Shown in pieces: positions 1-12,354 of a DNA stretch of 64,000 nucleotides. The stretch covers positions 2,294,001-2,358,000 of the forward strand of contig NZ_CP040814.1 of the NCBI RefSeq assembly GCF_019443965.1. Reading direction: 5' to 3'. Numbering within the stretch: position 1 is the stretch's first letter; the number at the start of each line of letters is the position of its first letter. The position numbers and the translations under genes are program-made. The notes under the pieces are model-generated. The model made no database searches, had not been told where the DNA came from, and saw only the letters and a list, made by a program, of their open reading frames with translations. This DNA comes from Salinibacterium sp. M195 (GTDB lineage Bacteria; Actinomycetota; Actinomycetes; Actinomycetales; Microbacteriaceae).

Positions 1-55
1 TACCTACTGAAGTGTCGAGTCCGCCCGAGTAGGCGAGAACTACGCGTTCTGACAT
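1..55 (-). CDS. argG: Argininosuccinate synthase, N-terminal fragment (runs off the left edge)
   Basis: Only the first 18 codons are in the window. They read MSERVVLAYSGGLDTSVG, the conserved start of argininosuccinate synthase, in which SGGLDTS forms the ATP-binding PP-loop. The enzyme joins citrulline and aspartate in the penultimate step of arginine synthesis. An AAGGAG ribosome binding site lies 7 bases before the ATG. It follows argF by 66 bp in the same direction, so it probably ends or continues the arginine operon. No argR sits between argF and argG. Confidence 0.9.
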   Translation of the reverse strand, partial: MSERVVLAYSGGLDTSVG

Positions 56-99
56 GTGTTTTTCTCCTTGACGTCGTGAATCAGTTTAGGGAACTACAA

Positions 100-117
100 C
101 GGCGGCGCATGCCGCCG
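100..117 (-). terminator. GC-rich hairpin between argF and argG
   Basis: A perfect 7 bp stem (CGGCGGC / GCCGCCG) with a 4-base loop lies just after the argF stop codon. On the minus strand it is followed by TTGTAGTT, a weak T-rich stretch. It could be a partial terminator or an mRNA-stabilising hairpin that adjusts argG expression. Confidence 0.45.
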
Positions 118-121
118 AAAA

Positions 122-1048
122 CTAGGCGGCCTGTTCGAGCAGCCAAATCATCAGTGCCTTCTGGGCGTGCAGACGGTTCTCCGCTTCATCCCAAATGACA
201 CTCTGCGGACCATCGATGACATCGGCCTCAACTTCATACCCGCGATCGGCCGGCAAGCAGTGCAAGAAGACCGCGTCTGGCTTAGCGAGCGCCATCAGCG
301 CACTGTCGACCTTGTAGGCACTGAGGGCGGCAACGCGCGCGGCCTTCTCATCCTCTTTGCCCATCGACACCCACGTGTCGGTGACTACAACATCCGCACC
401 GGTCACGGCCTCGGCCGCCTCCGTGAGGATCGAAATGGAACCGCCGGTGGTCGCCGCAATCTTCTCGGCGTCAGCGACGACATCCGCCAGCGGCAAGTAG
501 TCCGCTGGGCACGCGATACGAACGTGCATCCCCGCGGTTGCTCCCGCAAGAAGGTACGAGTGCACCATGTTGTCGGCACCGTCACCGAGGAACGCAACGG
601 TGAGCCCCTTGAGCTCACCCTTGTGTTCACGAATCGTGAGGAGGTCGGCGAGCAATTGACACGGGTGGAATTCATCGCTGAGCGCATTGATCACCGGCAC
701 TTGAGTTCCGTGAGCCATCTCGATGAGGCCCTGCTGGCCATACGTGCGCCAGACGATGGCAGCAACCTGACGTTCAAGAACGCGAGCTGTGTCTGAGGCA
801 GTCTCCTTGCCACCGAGCTGACTGTTGGCCGTCGAGATAATGAGCGGCGAACCTCCCAGATCTGCGATACCAACAGCAAACGAGACGCGAGTGCGAGTCG
901 ATGACTTGTCAAAGATCACGGCAACCGTCTGCGGACCCTCGAGAGGTTTGCGACCCCAACGGTCTGCCTTAACCTTCTCCGCGAGATCAAGAATCTCGGA
1001 CTGCTCGGCGGGGGTGAGGTCATCATCGCGAAGAAAATGCCTGGTCAT
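122..1048 (-). CDS. argF: Ornithine carbamoyltransferase
   Basis: This 308-residue protein transfers the carbamoyl group from carbamoyl phosphate to ornithine, giving citrulline, in the cytoplasm. The carbamoyl phosphate-binding motif SSTRTR is at about residues 49-54, HPCQLLADLLT lies near the middle, and the catalytic loop HCLPA is near residue 265. The length is normal for the family. Its ATG overlaps the argD stop codon in an ATGA arrangement, which implies translational coupling. It is the last complete gene of the argCJBDF run. Confidence 0.97.
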   Translation of the reverse strand: MTRHFLRDDDLTPAEQSEILDLAEKVKADRWGRKPLEGPQTVAVIFDKSSTRTRVSFAVGIADLGGSPLIISTANSQLGGKETASDTARVLERQVAAIVWRTYGQQGLIEMAHGTQVPVINALSDEFHPCQLLADLLTIREHKGELKGLTVAFLGDGADNMVHSYLLAGATAGMHVRIACPADYLPLADVVADAEKIAATTGGSISILTEAAEAVTGADVVVTDTWVSMGKEDEKAARVAALSAYKVDSALMALAKPDAVFLHCLPADRGYEVEADVIDGPQSVIWDEAENRLHAQKALMIWLLEQAA

Positions 1049-2232
1049 GATGCCTCCGTAAGTGCTTCGTTAGTTACTACGTTCAACACGGTGCTGAACG
1101 TCTCGATGAATTCGGCGATCTCGTCGTCACCAATAATCAGCGGTGGCGCGAGGCGAACCGTCGATGCGTCTGGCGCATTGATGATGAGGCCATGCTCGAG
1201 CGCGATCGCGACAACTCGCTGCGCGACCGGCTCTGCCAGTCCAATGCCGATCAGTAGACCGCGACCGCGAAGCTCAACAATCAGCGGCGAATCAATGCGT
1301 GCCAAAGCGGTGCGCAGTTCAGCACCACGTTGAGCGGCATTAGCCACCAAGCCATCGGTCTCGATCTGAGCGAGCACAGCATTCGAAACGGCGCAGACCA
1401 GCGGGTTTCCCCCAAAAGTGGTTCCGTGCTGGCCGGGCTGAAGAAAAGTGGATGCCGCCCCGAACGTCACGAGAGCACCAATCGGAACTCCCCCGCCCAT
1501 TCCCTTCGCGAGAGTTATCGCGTCAGGGATGATGCCACTCTCCTGGAAGCCAAACCAGCTTCCGGTTCGTCCGGCACCCGTCTGAATTTCATCGATGATG
1601 AGCAGAACACCATGTTGGGTCGTCAGTTCACGAGCCGCCTCGAGATAGCCAGCGGGGAGCTCACGCACCCCCGCTTCGCCCTTGATGGGTTCAACAATGA
1701 GTGCTGCGACATCCGACCCGATCGCTGCCTCAAGCGCGTCGATCGTGGAATCGATGTGCTCGACGTTGGGCAGCAACGGCTCGAATGGCTCGCGGAGTGC
1801 CGCTTTGCCCGTAATCGACAGCGCCCCCAATGAGCGACCATGGAACGAATCCATGAGCGAAAGGATGCGTGGGCGCCCGGTGAGACGAGCAAGCTTGATA
1901 GCGGCCTCGTTCGCCTCGGTGCCTGAGTTCGCGAAAAAGACTCGGCCTTCGTCACCAGCACCGGTAATGCGCAAAAGTCGTTCCGCGAGCGCGAGCTGCG
2001 GTTCAGAGGCGAAGAAGTTGGAGATGTGCAGCAGATTCGCTTGGTTAGTGATCGCACTCACGATCGCCGGGTGATTGTGACCAAGCGAGTTGACGGCGAT
2101 ACCAGCAAGGAAATCAAGGTAGCGCTTGCCATCAGAATCGAAGACCGCGCAGCCCTCTCCGCGCACGAGCTCCACCTTGGGAGTGCCGAAAGTGTTCATC
2201 ATGCGGTGCGAATAGTCGTCTTGCCAGGTCAT
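1045..2232 (-). CDS. argD: Acetylornithine aminotransferase
   Basis: This 395-residue class III PLP-dependent aminotransferase makes N-acetylornithine from N-acetylglutamate semialdehyde. It carries the FANSGTEANEAAIKLAR region, DEIQTGAGRTG for PLP binding, and the Schiff-base lysine in TLAKGMGGGVPIG near residue 240. It overlaps argF at one end and argB at the other by four bases each, so the three are probably co-translated. The succinyldiaminopimelate aminotransferase role seen in some ArgD proteins cannot be excluded from sequence. Confidence 0.96.
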   Translation of the reverse strand: MTWQDDYSHRMMNTFGTPKVELVRGEGCAVFDSDGKRYLDFLAGIAVNSLGHNHPAIVSAITNQANLLHISNFFASEPQLALAERLLRITGAGDEGRVFFANSGTEANEAAIKLARLTGRPRILSLMDSFHGRSLGALSITGKAALREPFEPLLPNVEHIDSTIDALEAAIGSDVAALIVEPIKGEAGVRELPAGYLEAARELTTQHGVLLIIDEIQTGAGRTGSWFGFQESGIIPDAITLAKGMGGGVPIGALVTFGAASTFLQPGQHGTTFGGNPLVCAVSNAVLAQIETDGLVANAAQRGAELRTALARIDSPLIVELRGRGLLIGIGLAEPVAQRVVAIALEHGLIINAPDASTVRLAPPLIIGDDEIAEFIETFSTVLNVVTNEALTEAS

Positions 2233-3143
2233 GCGGGTACCACCTCGGTGCCAATTCCATCTTGCGTGAATACTTCGAGCAGAATCGAGTGCGGGGCTCG
2301 GCCATCGATGATGGCGGCCTTCGGAACTCCAGCATCCACCGCGGCAAGACAGGCTGTCATCTTGGGGATCATTCCCGACTCAAGACTGGGCAGAAGTTCG
2401 CGCAGCTCATCGGTGTTGATGATCGAGACGAGTGATTCGCGATTCGGCCAGTCACTGTAGAGACCAGACACATCCGTGAGAATAACGAGCTTCGCCGCAT
2501 CAAGGGCAATAGCCAGCGCCGCGGCAGCAGAATCTGCGTTGACGTTGAGTAGGCCTGAACCATCGTCTTCGATATCGCCACCGTCTTGGGCAAGAGTCGA
2601 CACCACCGGGATGCGGTCGGCGGCCAACACGTGGATCACCCGCTGCGGATCAACTTCAGTCACGTTACCGACGAGACCGAGGTCGATGCGCTCGCCCTCG
2701 ATGTGCTTGATCATGCGCTCACCGATGAACAGCGAATGTTCATGACCGGCGATTCCATTGGCGAGGTCGCCGTGCTCATTGATGAGGTCAACCAGTTCAG
2801 CACCGACCTGATCGGTGAGCACATCGCGTACGACGTCAATCGACTCTTCCGTCGTCACTCGGTAACCAGCACGGAACTCCGACTCGATACCGCGAATCTT
2901 CAGTTCCTTCGTGATCTGGGGGCCTCCGCCATGAACAATCACCGGACGAACGCCCGCGAGGCGCAGGTAAACCATGTCCTGCACGAACGCACGCTTCAGC
3001 TCATCGTTGATCATGGCGTTGCCGCCAAACTTAACCACAATGATGCGGTTACGGAATCGTTTCAACCACGGGAGCGCCTCAATAAGCACTCCCGCCTTCG
3101 TCATAGCCTGCTCGTGGTCAGCGCCGTGGGTAAAAGCCGGCAT
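2229..3143 (-). CDS. argB: Acetylglutamate kinase
   Basis: This 304-residue amino acid kinase phosphorylates N-acetylglutamate, the step usually subject to arginine feedback. Visible motifs are VVKFGGNAM (about 37-45), the glycine-rich VIVHGGGPQI (about 69-78) and a C-terminal IPKMTACLAAVDAGV segment. The ATG overlaps the argJ stop by one base (TGATG), and its own end overlaps argD. The roughly 30-residue N-terminal extension before the kinase core resembles that of arginine-sensitive ArgB proteins, so feedback control is plausible but not proven. Confidence 0.97.
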   Translation of the reverse strand: MPAFTHGADHEQAMTKAGVLIEALPWLKRFRNRIIVVKFGGNAMINDELKRAFVQDMVYLRLAGVRPVIVHGGGPQITKELKIRGIESEFRAGYRVTTEESIDVVRDVLTDQVGAELVDLINEHGDLANGIAGHEHSLFIGERMIKHIEGERIDLGLVGNVTEVDPQRVIHVLAADRIPVVSTLAQDGGDIEDDGSGLLNVNADSAAAALAIALDAAKLVILTDVSGLYSDWPNRESLVSIINTDELRELLPSLESGMIPKMTACLAAVDAGVPKAAIIDGRAPHSILLEVFTQDGIGTEVVPA

Positions 3144-4294
3144 CAGCTGGAGTACGCGCTGTTCTCATGCACGTAATCGTGCGTGAGGTCATTGGTCAAA
3201 ATGGTTGCTTCGGCATCGCCGGTAGCAAGATCGATCAGCACGTGAACGACGCGTCCCGTGAGATCGACTTCGTCGCGCGAACGATCAGGGGCACCGGCGT
3301 GGCACACTCGCACACCGTTCATCGAGACATCGACCGCATAGGGGTCGAATGCGGCATCCGTGGTTCCGATCGCCGCCAACACTCTGCCCCAGTTGGGGTC
3401 GTTGCCAAAGATCGCCGCCTTGAACAGGTTATTGCGGGCTACAGAGCGGCCGACAACCACAGCCTCGTCTTCGTTCAGCGCACCGACGACCTCAATCCGG
3501 ATCTCGTGACTCGACCCTTCAGCATCTGCCTGCAGTTGCTCGGCAAGGTCGCTGCAGATCTTCGTAAGGAGAGCGGAAAACTCTGCTGTCTCCGGCGTAA
3601 CGCCCGATGCGCCAGACGCCATGACGCTGACTTGGTCGTTTGTCGACATACAGCCATCGGAGTCGAGACGGTCGAAGCTGACGCGGGTGGCTTGGCGCAA
3701 CGCACTGTCGAGCTCAGCAGCGGCGATAGCGGCGTCAGTGGTGATTACCACGAGCATTGTGGCAAGCCCCGGCGCGAGCATCCCGGCTCCCTTAGCCATA
3801 CCACCGATCGTGTACCCGGTTCCCGTAACCACGGATGTTTTGGGCTTGCTGTCTGTCGTCATGATGGCGCGTGAAGCATCGTCGCCACCATCAGCACTGA
3901 GCGCTGCTGCAGCCGCCGTCATGCCTGCGAGCACCTTGTCTTGAGGAAGCGGTTCACCGATGAGCCCAGTCGAGCAAACGAGGATGTCGCCAGCCGACGA
4001 ACCCAACGTCTCGGCAACGTGCTCAGCGGTGGCGTGGGTTACCTGAAAACCCTGCGGACCAGTGAAGCAGTTCGCACCACCCGAGTTGAGGGCAATGGCC
4101 GAAACGATGCCATCGTCGATGACCTGCTTTGACCAGATGATCGGATGCGCTTGAGCCCGGTTGCTCGTAAATACGGCGGCGGCATCGAAACGCGGGCCCC
4201 GGTTAACCACCAAGGCGACGTCGAGGCCACCACTTGCCTTGAGCCCTGCTTCAACTCCGGCTGCTTCGAATCCTGCGGCTGATGTGACACTCAT
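3143..4294 (-). CDS. argJ: Bifunctional glutamate N-acetyltransferase / amino-acid acetyltransferase
   Basis: This 383-residue protein recycles the acetyl group from N-acetylornithine to glutamate. ArgJ proteins cut themselves into alpha and beta chains before a threonine. Here the site is in [20 protein letters not shown], between A178 and T179. The length and the [12 protein letters not shown] region fit the family. Whether it can also use acetyl-CoA (bifunctional form) is not visible in the sequence, but no separate argA is present in this operon. It overlaps argC by 4 bases and argB by 1. Confidence 0.96.
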   Translation of the reverse strand: MSVTSAAGFEAAGVEAGLKASGGLDVALVVNRGPRFDAAAVFTSNRAQAHPIIWSKQVIDDGIVSAIALNSGGANCFTGPQGFQVTHATAEHVAETLGSSAGDILVCSTGLIGEPLPQDKVLAGMTAAAAALSADGGDDASRAIMTTDSKPKTSVVTGTGYTIGGMAKGAGMLAPGLATMLVVITTDAAIAAAELDSALRQATRVSFDRLDSDGCMSTNDQVSVMASGASGVTPETAEFSALLTKICSDLAEQLQADAEGSSHEIRIEVVGALNEDEAVVVGRSVARNNLFKAAIFGNDPNWGRVLAAIGTTDAAFDPYAVDVSMNGVRVCHAGAPDRSRDEVDLTGRVVHVLIDLATGDAEATILTNDLTHDYVHENSAYSS

Positions 4295-5337
4295 GGTGCA
4301 ACTCCGTCCAGCGCAAGGCCGAGGGTTTCATCGAGCCCCAACGCAATATTTGTCGATTGAATAGCGGCGCCTGCGGTGCCTTTAACAAGATTGTCGATCG
4401 CGCTGACGACGACGACGCGACGGGTGACTTCGTCGATAGCGAGGCCGATCAGCGCTGTGTTCGCGCCTAAGGTGTCAGCGGTGCGAGGGAAGGAGCCCTC
4501 GGGGAGAACATGGACGAACGGCTCGTCGGCGTAGGCCGTCTCCCACGCTTCGCGCACTTGAGCGGCAGTAACGCCATCGACCAGCTTGGCCGTCGACGTC
4601 GCCAAGATTCCGCGCGACATGGGAACCAACATCGGCGTGAACGAGACCGTCACTGACGCGGCACCCGCCACCTTCAAGTTTTGGACGATCTCGGGAGTAT
4701 GACGGTGCGTACCGCCAACGGCATATGCCGAGGAGGAACCGATCATTTCGCTCGCCAGCAAGTTCACTTTCAGACTCTTGCCTGCCCCCGAGGGACCAAC
4801 GGCGAGCACTGAGACGATGTCTTCCGCCTCGATCAACGATGAACGGATGCCGGGAGCCAGCGCCAACGAAATCGCTGTCACGTTGCAGCCGGGCACCGCA
4901 ATACGCTTCGAACCGACGAGAGCCTGCCGTTGCGTGCCCCCAGCGGAGTGCAGCAGTTCGGGCATCCCGTAGTCCCAGGCACCGAAGAACTCGCCACCGT
5001 AGAACGCAGCCCAGTCTTCCTCGCTGGTGAGGCGGTGGTCTGCACCGCAGTCGACAACAAGAGTCTCGGGACTGAGTTCAGCCGTCAAGGCTCCCGACTT
5101 TCCGTGCGGAAGCGCAAAGAAAACAACATCGTGCCCGGCGAGCACCGATGGCTCAGTCGGTTGAAGCACAAGGTGTGCGAGTGACCGCAAATGCGGCTGC
5201 ACGTCGATGAGCCGTTGACCTGCGTTGCTGAACGCGGTCACGGTTGTGACATCGAACTCAGGATGGGTGGAAAGGAGACGAAGAAGCTCGCCACCGGCAT
5301 AACCGCTGGCACCAGCCACAGCGACCGAAATAGACAT
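4291..5337 (-). CDS. argC: N-acetyl-gamma-glutamyl-phosphate reductase
   Basis: First gene of the arginine operon. This 348-residue NADPH-dependent reductase makes N-acetylglutamate semialdehyde. The nucleotide-binding motif [14 protein letters not shown] begins at residue 9, and the catalytic cysteine is C151 in [16 protein letters not shown] ribosome binding site (AAGG) lies 7 to 8 bases before the ATG. The 272 bp between argC and the divergent DUF937 gene must hold the operon promoter. I could not see a convincing ARG box there. Confidence 0.97.
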   Translation of the reverse strand: MSISVAVAGASGYAGGELLRLLSTHPEFDVTTVTAFSNAGQRLIDVQPHLRSLAHLVLQPTEPSVLAGHDVVFFALPHGKSGALTAELSPETLVVDCGADHRLTSEEDWAAFYGGEFFGAWDYGMPELLHSAGGTQRQALVGSKRIAVPGCNVTAISLALAPGIRSSLIEAEDIVSVLAVGPSGAGKSLKVNLLASEMIGSSSAYAVGGTHRHTPEIVQNLKVAGAASVTVSFTPMLVPMSRGILATSTAKLVDGVTAAQVREAWETAYADEPFVHVLPEGSFPRTADTLGANTALIGLAIDEVTRRVVVVSAIDNLVKGTAGAAIQSTNIALGLDETLGLALDGVAP

Positions 5338-5609
5338 GGAATTACCTTCGAGGTGGGTTCGGAAACGAGAACACTTGCGGCGGTGATTCAGACACGACCT
5401 CGTGGGTCGCGGCGAAACTCCGCCTATCGTCGCTCGTCAGCCCCGCGGAGAACCGGCGAAGACGGCACCACAAAGCTCAGCGAGAATCGCTGGCTGCAAG
5501 TGCGGAAGTCGGTCACATTTCTAGGATAGTGCCCAGACACCGACGCAGGCTAATCGATATTCTGGGAGCGATGACCAACATCGCGTCGATATCCCACGAA
5601 GGAGCACTC

Positions 5610-6158
5610 ATGACTGATCTCACTGGCCTACTCAAACTCATCCCGATCGGTGACATTGCGAGCAGCCTGGGCGTCGACGAAAAGCTAGCCGAGTCCGCCG
5701 TAAAACAGGTCATTCCCACGCTTATCGGCGGGATGGCAGCGAATGCGAAGGATGAGACGGGCGCGAAATCGCTCGAAGGCGCGCTCTCCTCGCACGGCAC
5801 GAAAGTCACGCGTGCGCTGACCGTTGACGACATCGATATCACCGACGGTGCCAAAATTGTCTCAAATGTCTTCGGAGCAAAGCAGACAGCTGTCGCTTCC
5901 GCCGTCGCCGACAACAATGCCGACTCCCACGTCACAAGCGAGCTCATCAGCAAGCTGCTCCCGATTGTTGCCCCGATCGTGATCTCGTGGGTTGGATCGC
6001 AGTTCTTGAGTCAGAAAGCGGCTCCCGCAGCCGTCACGTCAGAGAAGGCTAGTGCGGGCGGCATCGGTGGTTTGCTTGGCGGGCTGCTGGGCAACGCCGG
6101 CGGCCAAGACCTCGTCGGAGGCCTCATTGGCGGCCTTCTCGGCGGAGGCAAGCGCTAG
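5610..6158 (+). CDS. DUF937 family protein
   Basis: A 182-residue protein of unknown function. The start is set by AAGGAG seven bases before the ATG at 5610; an in-frame upstream start at 5529 has no ribosome binding site. The N-terminal 130 residues resemble the DUF937 fold (repeated helical GxxxxLGVDE...AVKQVIPTLIGGMAANA pattern). The C-terminus is a glycine-rich tail, GGLLGGLLGN...GGLIGGLLGGGKR, typical of these proteins. There is no signal peptide. It stands alone, divergent from argC and convergent with pheT. Confidence 0.8.
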   Translation: MTDLTGLLKLIPIGDIASSLGVDEKLAESAVKQVIPTLIGGMAANAKDETGAKSLEGALSSHGTKVTRALTVDDIDITDGAKIVSNVFGAKQTAVASAVADNNADSHVTSELISKLLPIVAPIVISWVGSQFLSQKAAPAAVTSEKASAGGIGGLLGGLLGNAGGQDLVGGLIGGLLGGGKR

Positions 6159-6178
6159 ATTCCGCTCACAGTGCGAAG

Positions 6179-6211
6179 AGCCGGTTGTCACCGCGAGGAT
6201 GACAACCGGCT
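6179..6211. terminator. Terminator hairpin between the DUF937 gene and pheT
   Basis: A 12 bp perfect stem, AGCCGGTTGTCA / TGACAACCGGCT, with a 9-base loop sits between two convergent genes. No long T-run follows on either side, but its position suggests it ends transcription in both directions. Confidence 0.7.
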
Positions 6212-6221
6212 TCTCTCGCTA

Positions 6222-8713
6222 TTACTCGCGCAGTTGGGCTCCGACACGTTCGCCGGCCAGCGCTACCGCGGCGTTCTTCGCGTCGGTCGCTTCCACCTGC
6301 GTGAGGGTGCGGTCGACGGCGCGGAAACGCAAAGCAAACGTCAACGACTTGTGCGTCTCAGGGATACCCGTTCCGCGGTAGTCATCGACCAGGCGCACCT
6401 GCTCCAAGAGCTCGCCGGCCCCTTCACGGATGATCGCCAAGAGCTCGCCCGCCTGCACCGCTGTCGGAACAACCAAGGAAAGATCCTGCGTTGCTGCCGG
6501 ATACGAGACGATCGGCGTTGCTGCAACATCCTCGGCAGCGCTCTGAATGAGCACGCTGAGGTCGAGTTCGAGCACGGCAACGACGCGAGGCAAGTCCAGC
6601 TCACGAGCGAGAGCAGGAAGCAGCTCGCCGGCGTAACCCACGGTCTGTGCGCCAACGCGAAGCTCCGCAGTGCGACCGGGATGCATTGAGTGGTGGCTGC
6701 CGGTAACGACGTCAATTTCGACCGAAAGCGTTGCCGCAAGATGCTGAACGGTGGCCAGAGCATCCGCTAGTCCCCGCGTTACCGGCTGCTGGCCGGGCTG
6801 GCGCGTGACGGCGTCGCCGAGGAACAGCGCGGCGACATGCCACGGCTGCTCCGGAATGCTTGTGCGCAGCTCCGCGAGAACGTGGTCAGACGGCAACTCG
6901 TTACCGAGCGGCAACGACGTGCTGCCATAGCTTCGATCCGCTTCGGGAAGGAACACTGTTCCAACCTCGAAGAGCGCCAAATCGGTCAGCCCGCGAGAGA
7001 CGTTGCGGTGTGCGATCACCGCGAGACCGGGAATCAACGAACGACGCATCGTTGCCGCATCCGGGTCCAGAGCGTTCGCAAGTTTAATCGTGGTCGCTCC
7101 CCCGGCCTTGGACGACCCAAAGAGGTCGTTCGAGTGCTGCGAGATGAACGGGTAGGCCAACACTTCAGTGAGACCGGATGCCGCAAGACTGTTCGAGACA
7201 GTACGGCGCAGTCGCTGCGCGCGCGTCAACCCTCGGCCCGGAGGCGCGACGGGAAGCACAGCAGGAATGCGGTCGTAGCCCACAATGCGGGCAATTTCTT
7301 CAACGAGAGTGGTCTTGTCGCCAAGGTCGGGGCGCCAGCTAGGAGGCGTGACGCTCCAGCCGGTCTCCGCCGACTCGACCGTCGCGCCGATAGCCTGCAA
7401 TGACTCGGTGATCTCGTCTGCCGAGTAGTGCACCCCCATAAGCCCCTGGGCGTATCCTTCGGGCAATTCGACGGCATCCACAACGTGATCGGCGAGCAGG
7501 TCGCTGCCGAGCTCATCGACGGTTCCGCCACCGAGCTCGACCAGGAGCGCTACGACGCGAGCAGCTGCAGCGGGGGCAACGAGCGGGTCAACACCGCGCT
7601 CGAAACGGCGCGAAGCCTCACTGCCGAGCTTATGACGACGAGCGGTGCGCGCAACCGACACCGGTTCAAAGTTTGCGGCCTCAATGAGAATGTTGGTGGA
7701 GGCATCCGTGATCTCAGTACTGGCACCACCCATGACGCCAGCAAGGCCGATCGGGCCAGACTCATCCGTGATGAGTAGGTCTTCCGGGTCGAGTGTGCGC
7801 GTCTTGTCGTCGAGCGTCGTGAGGGTCTCCCCCGCCTGGGCGCGACGAACCGTCAATCCACCAACCACACGATCGAGATCGTAGGCGTGGATCGGTTGTC
7901 CGAGCTCGAGCATGACGTAGTTAGTCACGTCGACCGTGAGCGAGATCGAGCGGATGCCGGCGAGCGTCAAACGCGTGATCATCCACGAGGGCGTCGGCTT
8001 GGTGACATCCACGTTCCGAACCACGCGGGTAACGAAAGCTCGCACCCCGACGTCGCCACGAATGGGGGCGTCATCGGCGATAACAACAGGAAAACCGCTC
8101 GCCTCGGTGATGGTCGGAGCGTCAGCGGGGTCGCTGAACGTCGCGCCCGTCGAGAGAGCGTATTCGCGTGCGACACCACGCAACGACATGGCATACCCGC
8201 GGTCGGGCGTGACATTGATCTCCACCGCGAAGTCGTCGAGACCGAGCAGCTCAATCGCGCTCATTCCGACCTCCGGGTCAAGACCCAGAGTGGACAGAAC
8301 AAGGATGCCGTCGTGCTCGTCGCCGAGACCAAGCTCGCGAGTAGACGCGATCATGCCGTCCGATACGTGACCGTAAGTTTTGCGCGCAGCGATCGGGAAC
8401 GGACCGGGAAGGACCGAACCGGGAAGCGTGACAACGACCTTGTCGCCGACAACAAAGTTGTGGGCTCCGCACACGATGCCGCGGGGTTCGGCTTCGCCGA
8501 CATCCACTTGGCACCAATTGATGGTTTTGCCATTGGACTGCGGCTCGCCAACGAACTCGAGAACTTGGCCGACAACAACCGGACCAGAAATCTCGAAGTC
8601 GTGAACGTCCTCTTCTTCAAAGCCGACCTTGACCAAAGCGGCGTGAACTTGCTCGTGGGTAATGTCTGCCGGGATCTCAACGAATTCCCGCAACCAACTC
8701 ATGGGAACTTTCA

Positions 8714-8714
<1 letters not shown>
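6222..8714 (-). CDS. pheT: Phenylalanine--tRNA ligase, beta subunit
   Basis: An 830-residue subunit of the alpha2-beta2 enzyme that charges tRNA-Phe. The N-terminus (MKVPMSWLREFV) is followed by an EMAP-like tRNA-binding domain (about 40-150), the B3/B4 editing region, a B5 domain and the C-terminal anticodon-binding FDX-ACB domain (about 735-830, containing PAATQDLSLVVP and SLTFALRFRAVDRTLT). The length is usual for the bacterial beta subunit. Its ATG overlaps the last base of pheS, so the two subunits are translationally coupled. Confidence 0.97.
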
Positions 8715-10697
<1,983 letters not shown>

Positions 10698-10701
<4 letters not shown>

Positions 10702-11366
10702 CGCAGCACCATGACCTTCTTCTCAATCGCTCCGGCTATGAGGCCGAGCGGAACGGTGATGACCAAGTAGAGAGCTGCCGCATAAACCAACGTGATCACG
10801 ACCGCATTTCCATAGTCGCGTGCAGCCTCATACGTGCCCTTGAATAGCTCGTTGACGAAGAAAATTCCGGCGACAGAGGTGTTCTTGGTGAGAGCGATGA
10901 AAACATTGATGAGCGGAGGAACAACCATCCGACTCGCTTGGGGTAAGACAACGAGCCCGACTGTTTGGGTAAAGCCCATACCGATGCTCCTGGCGGCTTC
11001 AGCTTGGCCAACGGGAACGCCGTTGAATCCAGAACGGACCGCTTCAGCAACGAATGGAGAGGTGTAGAGCGTCAGCCCCAGAGCAGCTAAGAGGAAGAAG
11101 TCAAGGTCAACGCCGAGGATGGGAAGAACCGTGGAGCAAAAGAACAGCACGAGCAGGAGTGGAATATTGCGCAGCAGCTCGGTGTAGATCGTGGCGAACA
11201 ATCGAAGAGAAGGCACCGGCGAGATGCGCATGGCAGCAACCAATATGCCGAGGAAAAACGCGCCTACTCCGGCGATTGCCAATAAGAGGAGCGTCCGAAG
11301 AAAGCCCTGAAAGTAAATCGGCGTTACGCCGATGATTGCGTCGATCGCGTTAGAGATGACGTCCAT
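10698..11366 (-). CDS. gluC: Amino acid ABC transporter permease (GluC type)
   Basis: This 222-residue permease of the His/Glu/Gln/Arg family has about five membrane segments and the conserved loop EAVRSGFNGVPVGQAEAARS (about 107-126), which docks with the ATP-binding subunit. It lies between the binding protein gene gluB and gluD, and overlaps gluD by 4 bases. The 80 bp gap to gluB holds a strong hairpin, a common way to make more binding protein than permease. The start is ATG, with an AGGAGGCT-like site upstream. Confidence 0.88.
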
Positions 11367-11404
11367 CCAGAGCCTCCTGAAGAATAATGGGTAGTGGCGT
11401 GAGT

Positions 11405-11439
11405 GGTGCCCGCCCGCGGCCTAGCCGCGAGCGGGCACC
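11405..11439 (-). terminator. Intercistronic hairpin between gluB and gluC
   Basis: Outer arms GGTGCCCGC / GCGGGCACC enclose a second inverted repeat, CGCGG / CCGCG. No T-run follows. It probably acts as a partial terminator or protects the 3' end of gluB mRNA. Confidence 0.6.
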
Positions 11440-11446
11440 GGAAACA

Positions 11447-12316
11447 CTAGTTGGTGTAGCGGTCTACGGCCGGAGGGGTCGGGAGCTTCAGGACCTTGCC
11501 TGCAGTCTCTTCCCAAGCCGAGTTCCATGAACCGTCGTCGTACGAAGTCTCGAGAACATCGTTGATGTAATCGCGGAATGCGTCATCATCGTGTCCAAGA
11601 CCGATACCGTAAGGCTCTTCGGTGAACGGGTTGCTCAGAACCTCGAACTCGCCAGCGTTCTGGTCAGCCAGTCCAGCCAAGATCACGTTGTCGGTCGTAA
11701 CCGCAATGACCTTGCCGTTACGAAGCGGCTCAAGGCAGTTGGAGTACGTGTCGGTCGTGATCAGGTTGACGCCGTAATCAGCGATGTTCTTCTCTGACGT
11801 CGAGCCGGCAACGCTGCAGACGTTCTTGCCTGCGAGGTCGTCTGGACCAGTGATGCCCTCGGGGTTGCCCTCAAGAACGAGAATGTCCTGGCCGGCGTTG
11901 TAGTACGGGCCCGCGAAGGAAATAACTTCCTTGCGCTTGTCGTTGATCGTGTAGGTCGCAATAACGATGTCGACCGTACCGTTCTCAATGAACGTCTCGC
12001 GGTTAGCGGAAACTGTCTCTACCCACTCGATGTTGTCTTCGCTAATGCCGAGCGATCCCGCAATGATCTTGCCGATTTCAACGTCGAAACCGACTGGCTC
12101 GCCGGATGGGCCCTTGAGGCCGAACAGCGGCTGGTCGAACTTGGTGCCGATAGTGATCTTGCCAGCATCGGCAAGGTCAGCCATGGTGGTTCCTGCTTCG
12201 AACTCAGGAACAACAACCTCGGGGTCAGTGGTACCGGTGTCTGCTGCACAAGCGCTCAAGCCAAGGAGGCCAACAAGCGCAATAGCAGAGATCGATAGGC
12301 CTTTTTTGAGCCTCAT
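11447..12316 (-). CDS. gluB: Glutamate-type ABC transporter substrate-binding lipoprotein
   Basis: This 289-residue exported protein has an N-terminal signal (residues 1-22) ending in a lipobox, LSAC, so it should be anchored to the outer face of the membrane. The rest is a solute-binding protein family 3 domain, with KFDQPLFGLKGPSGEPVGFDVEIGK cut here by motif to GEPVGFDVEIGK, then VDIVIATYTINDKR and GPYYNAGQDILV. It delivers the amino acid to the GluCD permease. An AGGAGAAAAAA ribosome binding site precedes the ATG. Glutamate as substrate is an inference from the gluABCD order. Confidence 0.9.
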   Translation of the reverse strand: MRLKKGLSISAIALVGLLGLSACAADTGTTDPEVVVPEFEAGTTMADLADAGKITIGTKFDQPLFGLKGPSGEPVGFDVEIGKIIAGSLGISEDNIEWVETVSANRETFIENGTVDIVIATYTINDKRKEVISFAGPYYNAGQDILVLEGNPEGITGPDDLAGKNVCSVAGSTSEKNIADYGVNLITTDTYSNCLEPLRNGKVIAVTTDNVILAGLADQNAGEFEVLSNPFTEEPYGIGLGHDDDAFRDYINDVLETSYDDGSWNSAWEETAGKVLKLPTPPAVDRYTN

Positions 12317-12354
12317 TTTTTTCTCCTTATGCTGTGGTGAAATTACTCGCTGTT

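Noticed and set aside
5338..5609. A riboswitch, T-box or ARG box before argC
   Set aside because: I found no conserved element; only short inverted repeats without a clear consensus.
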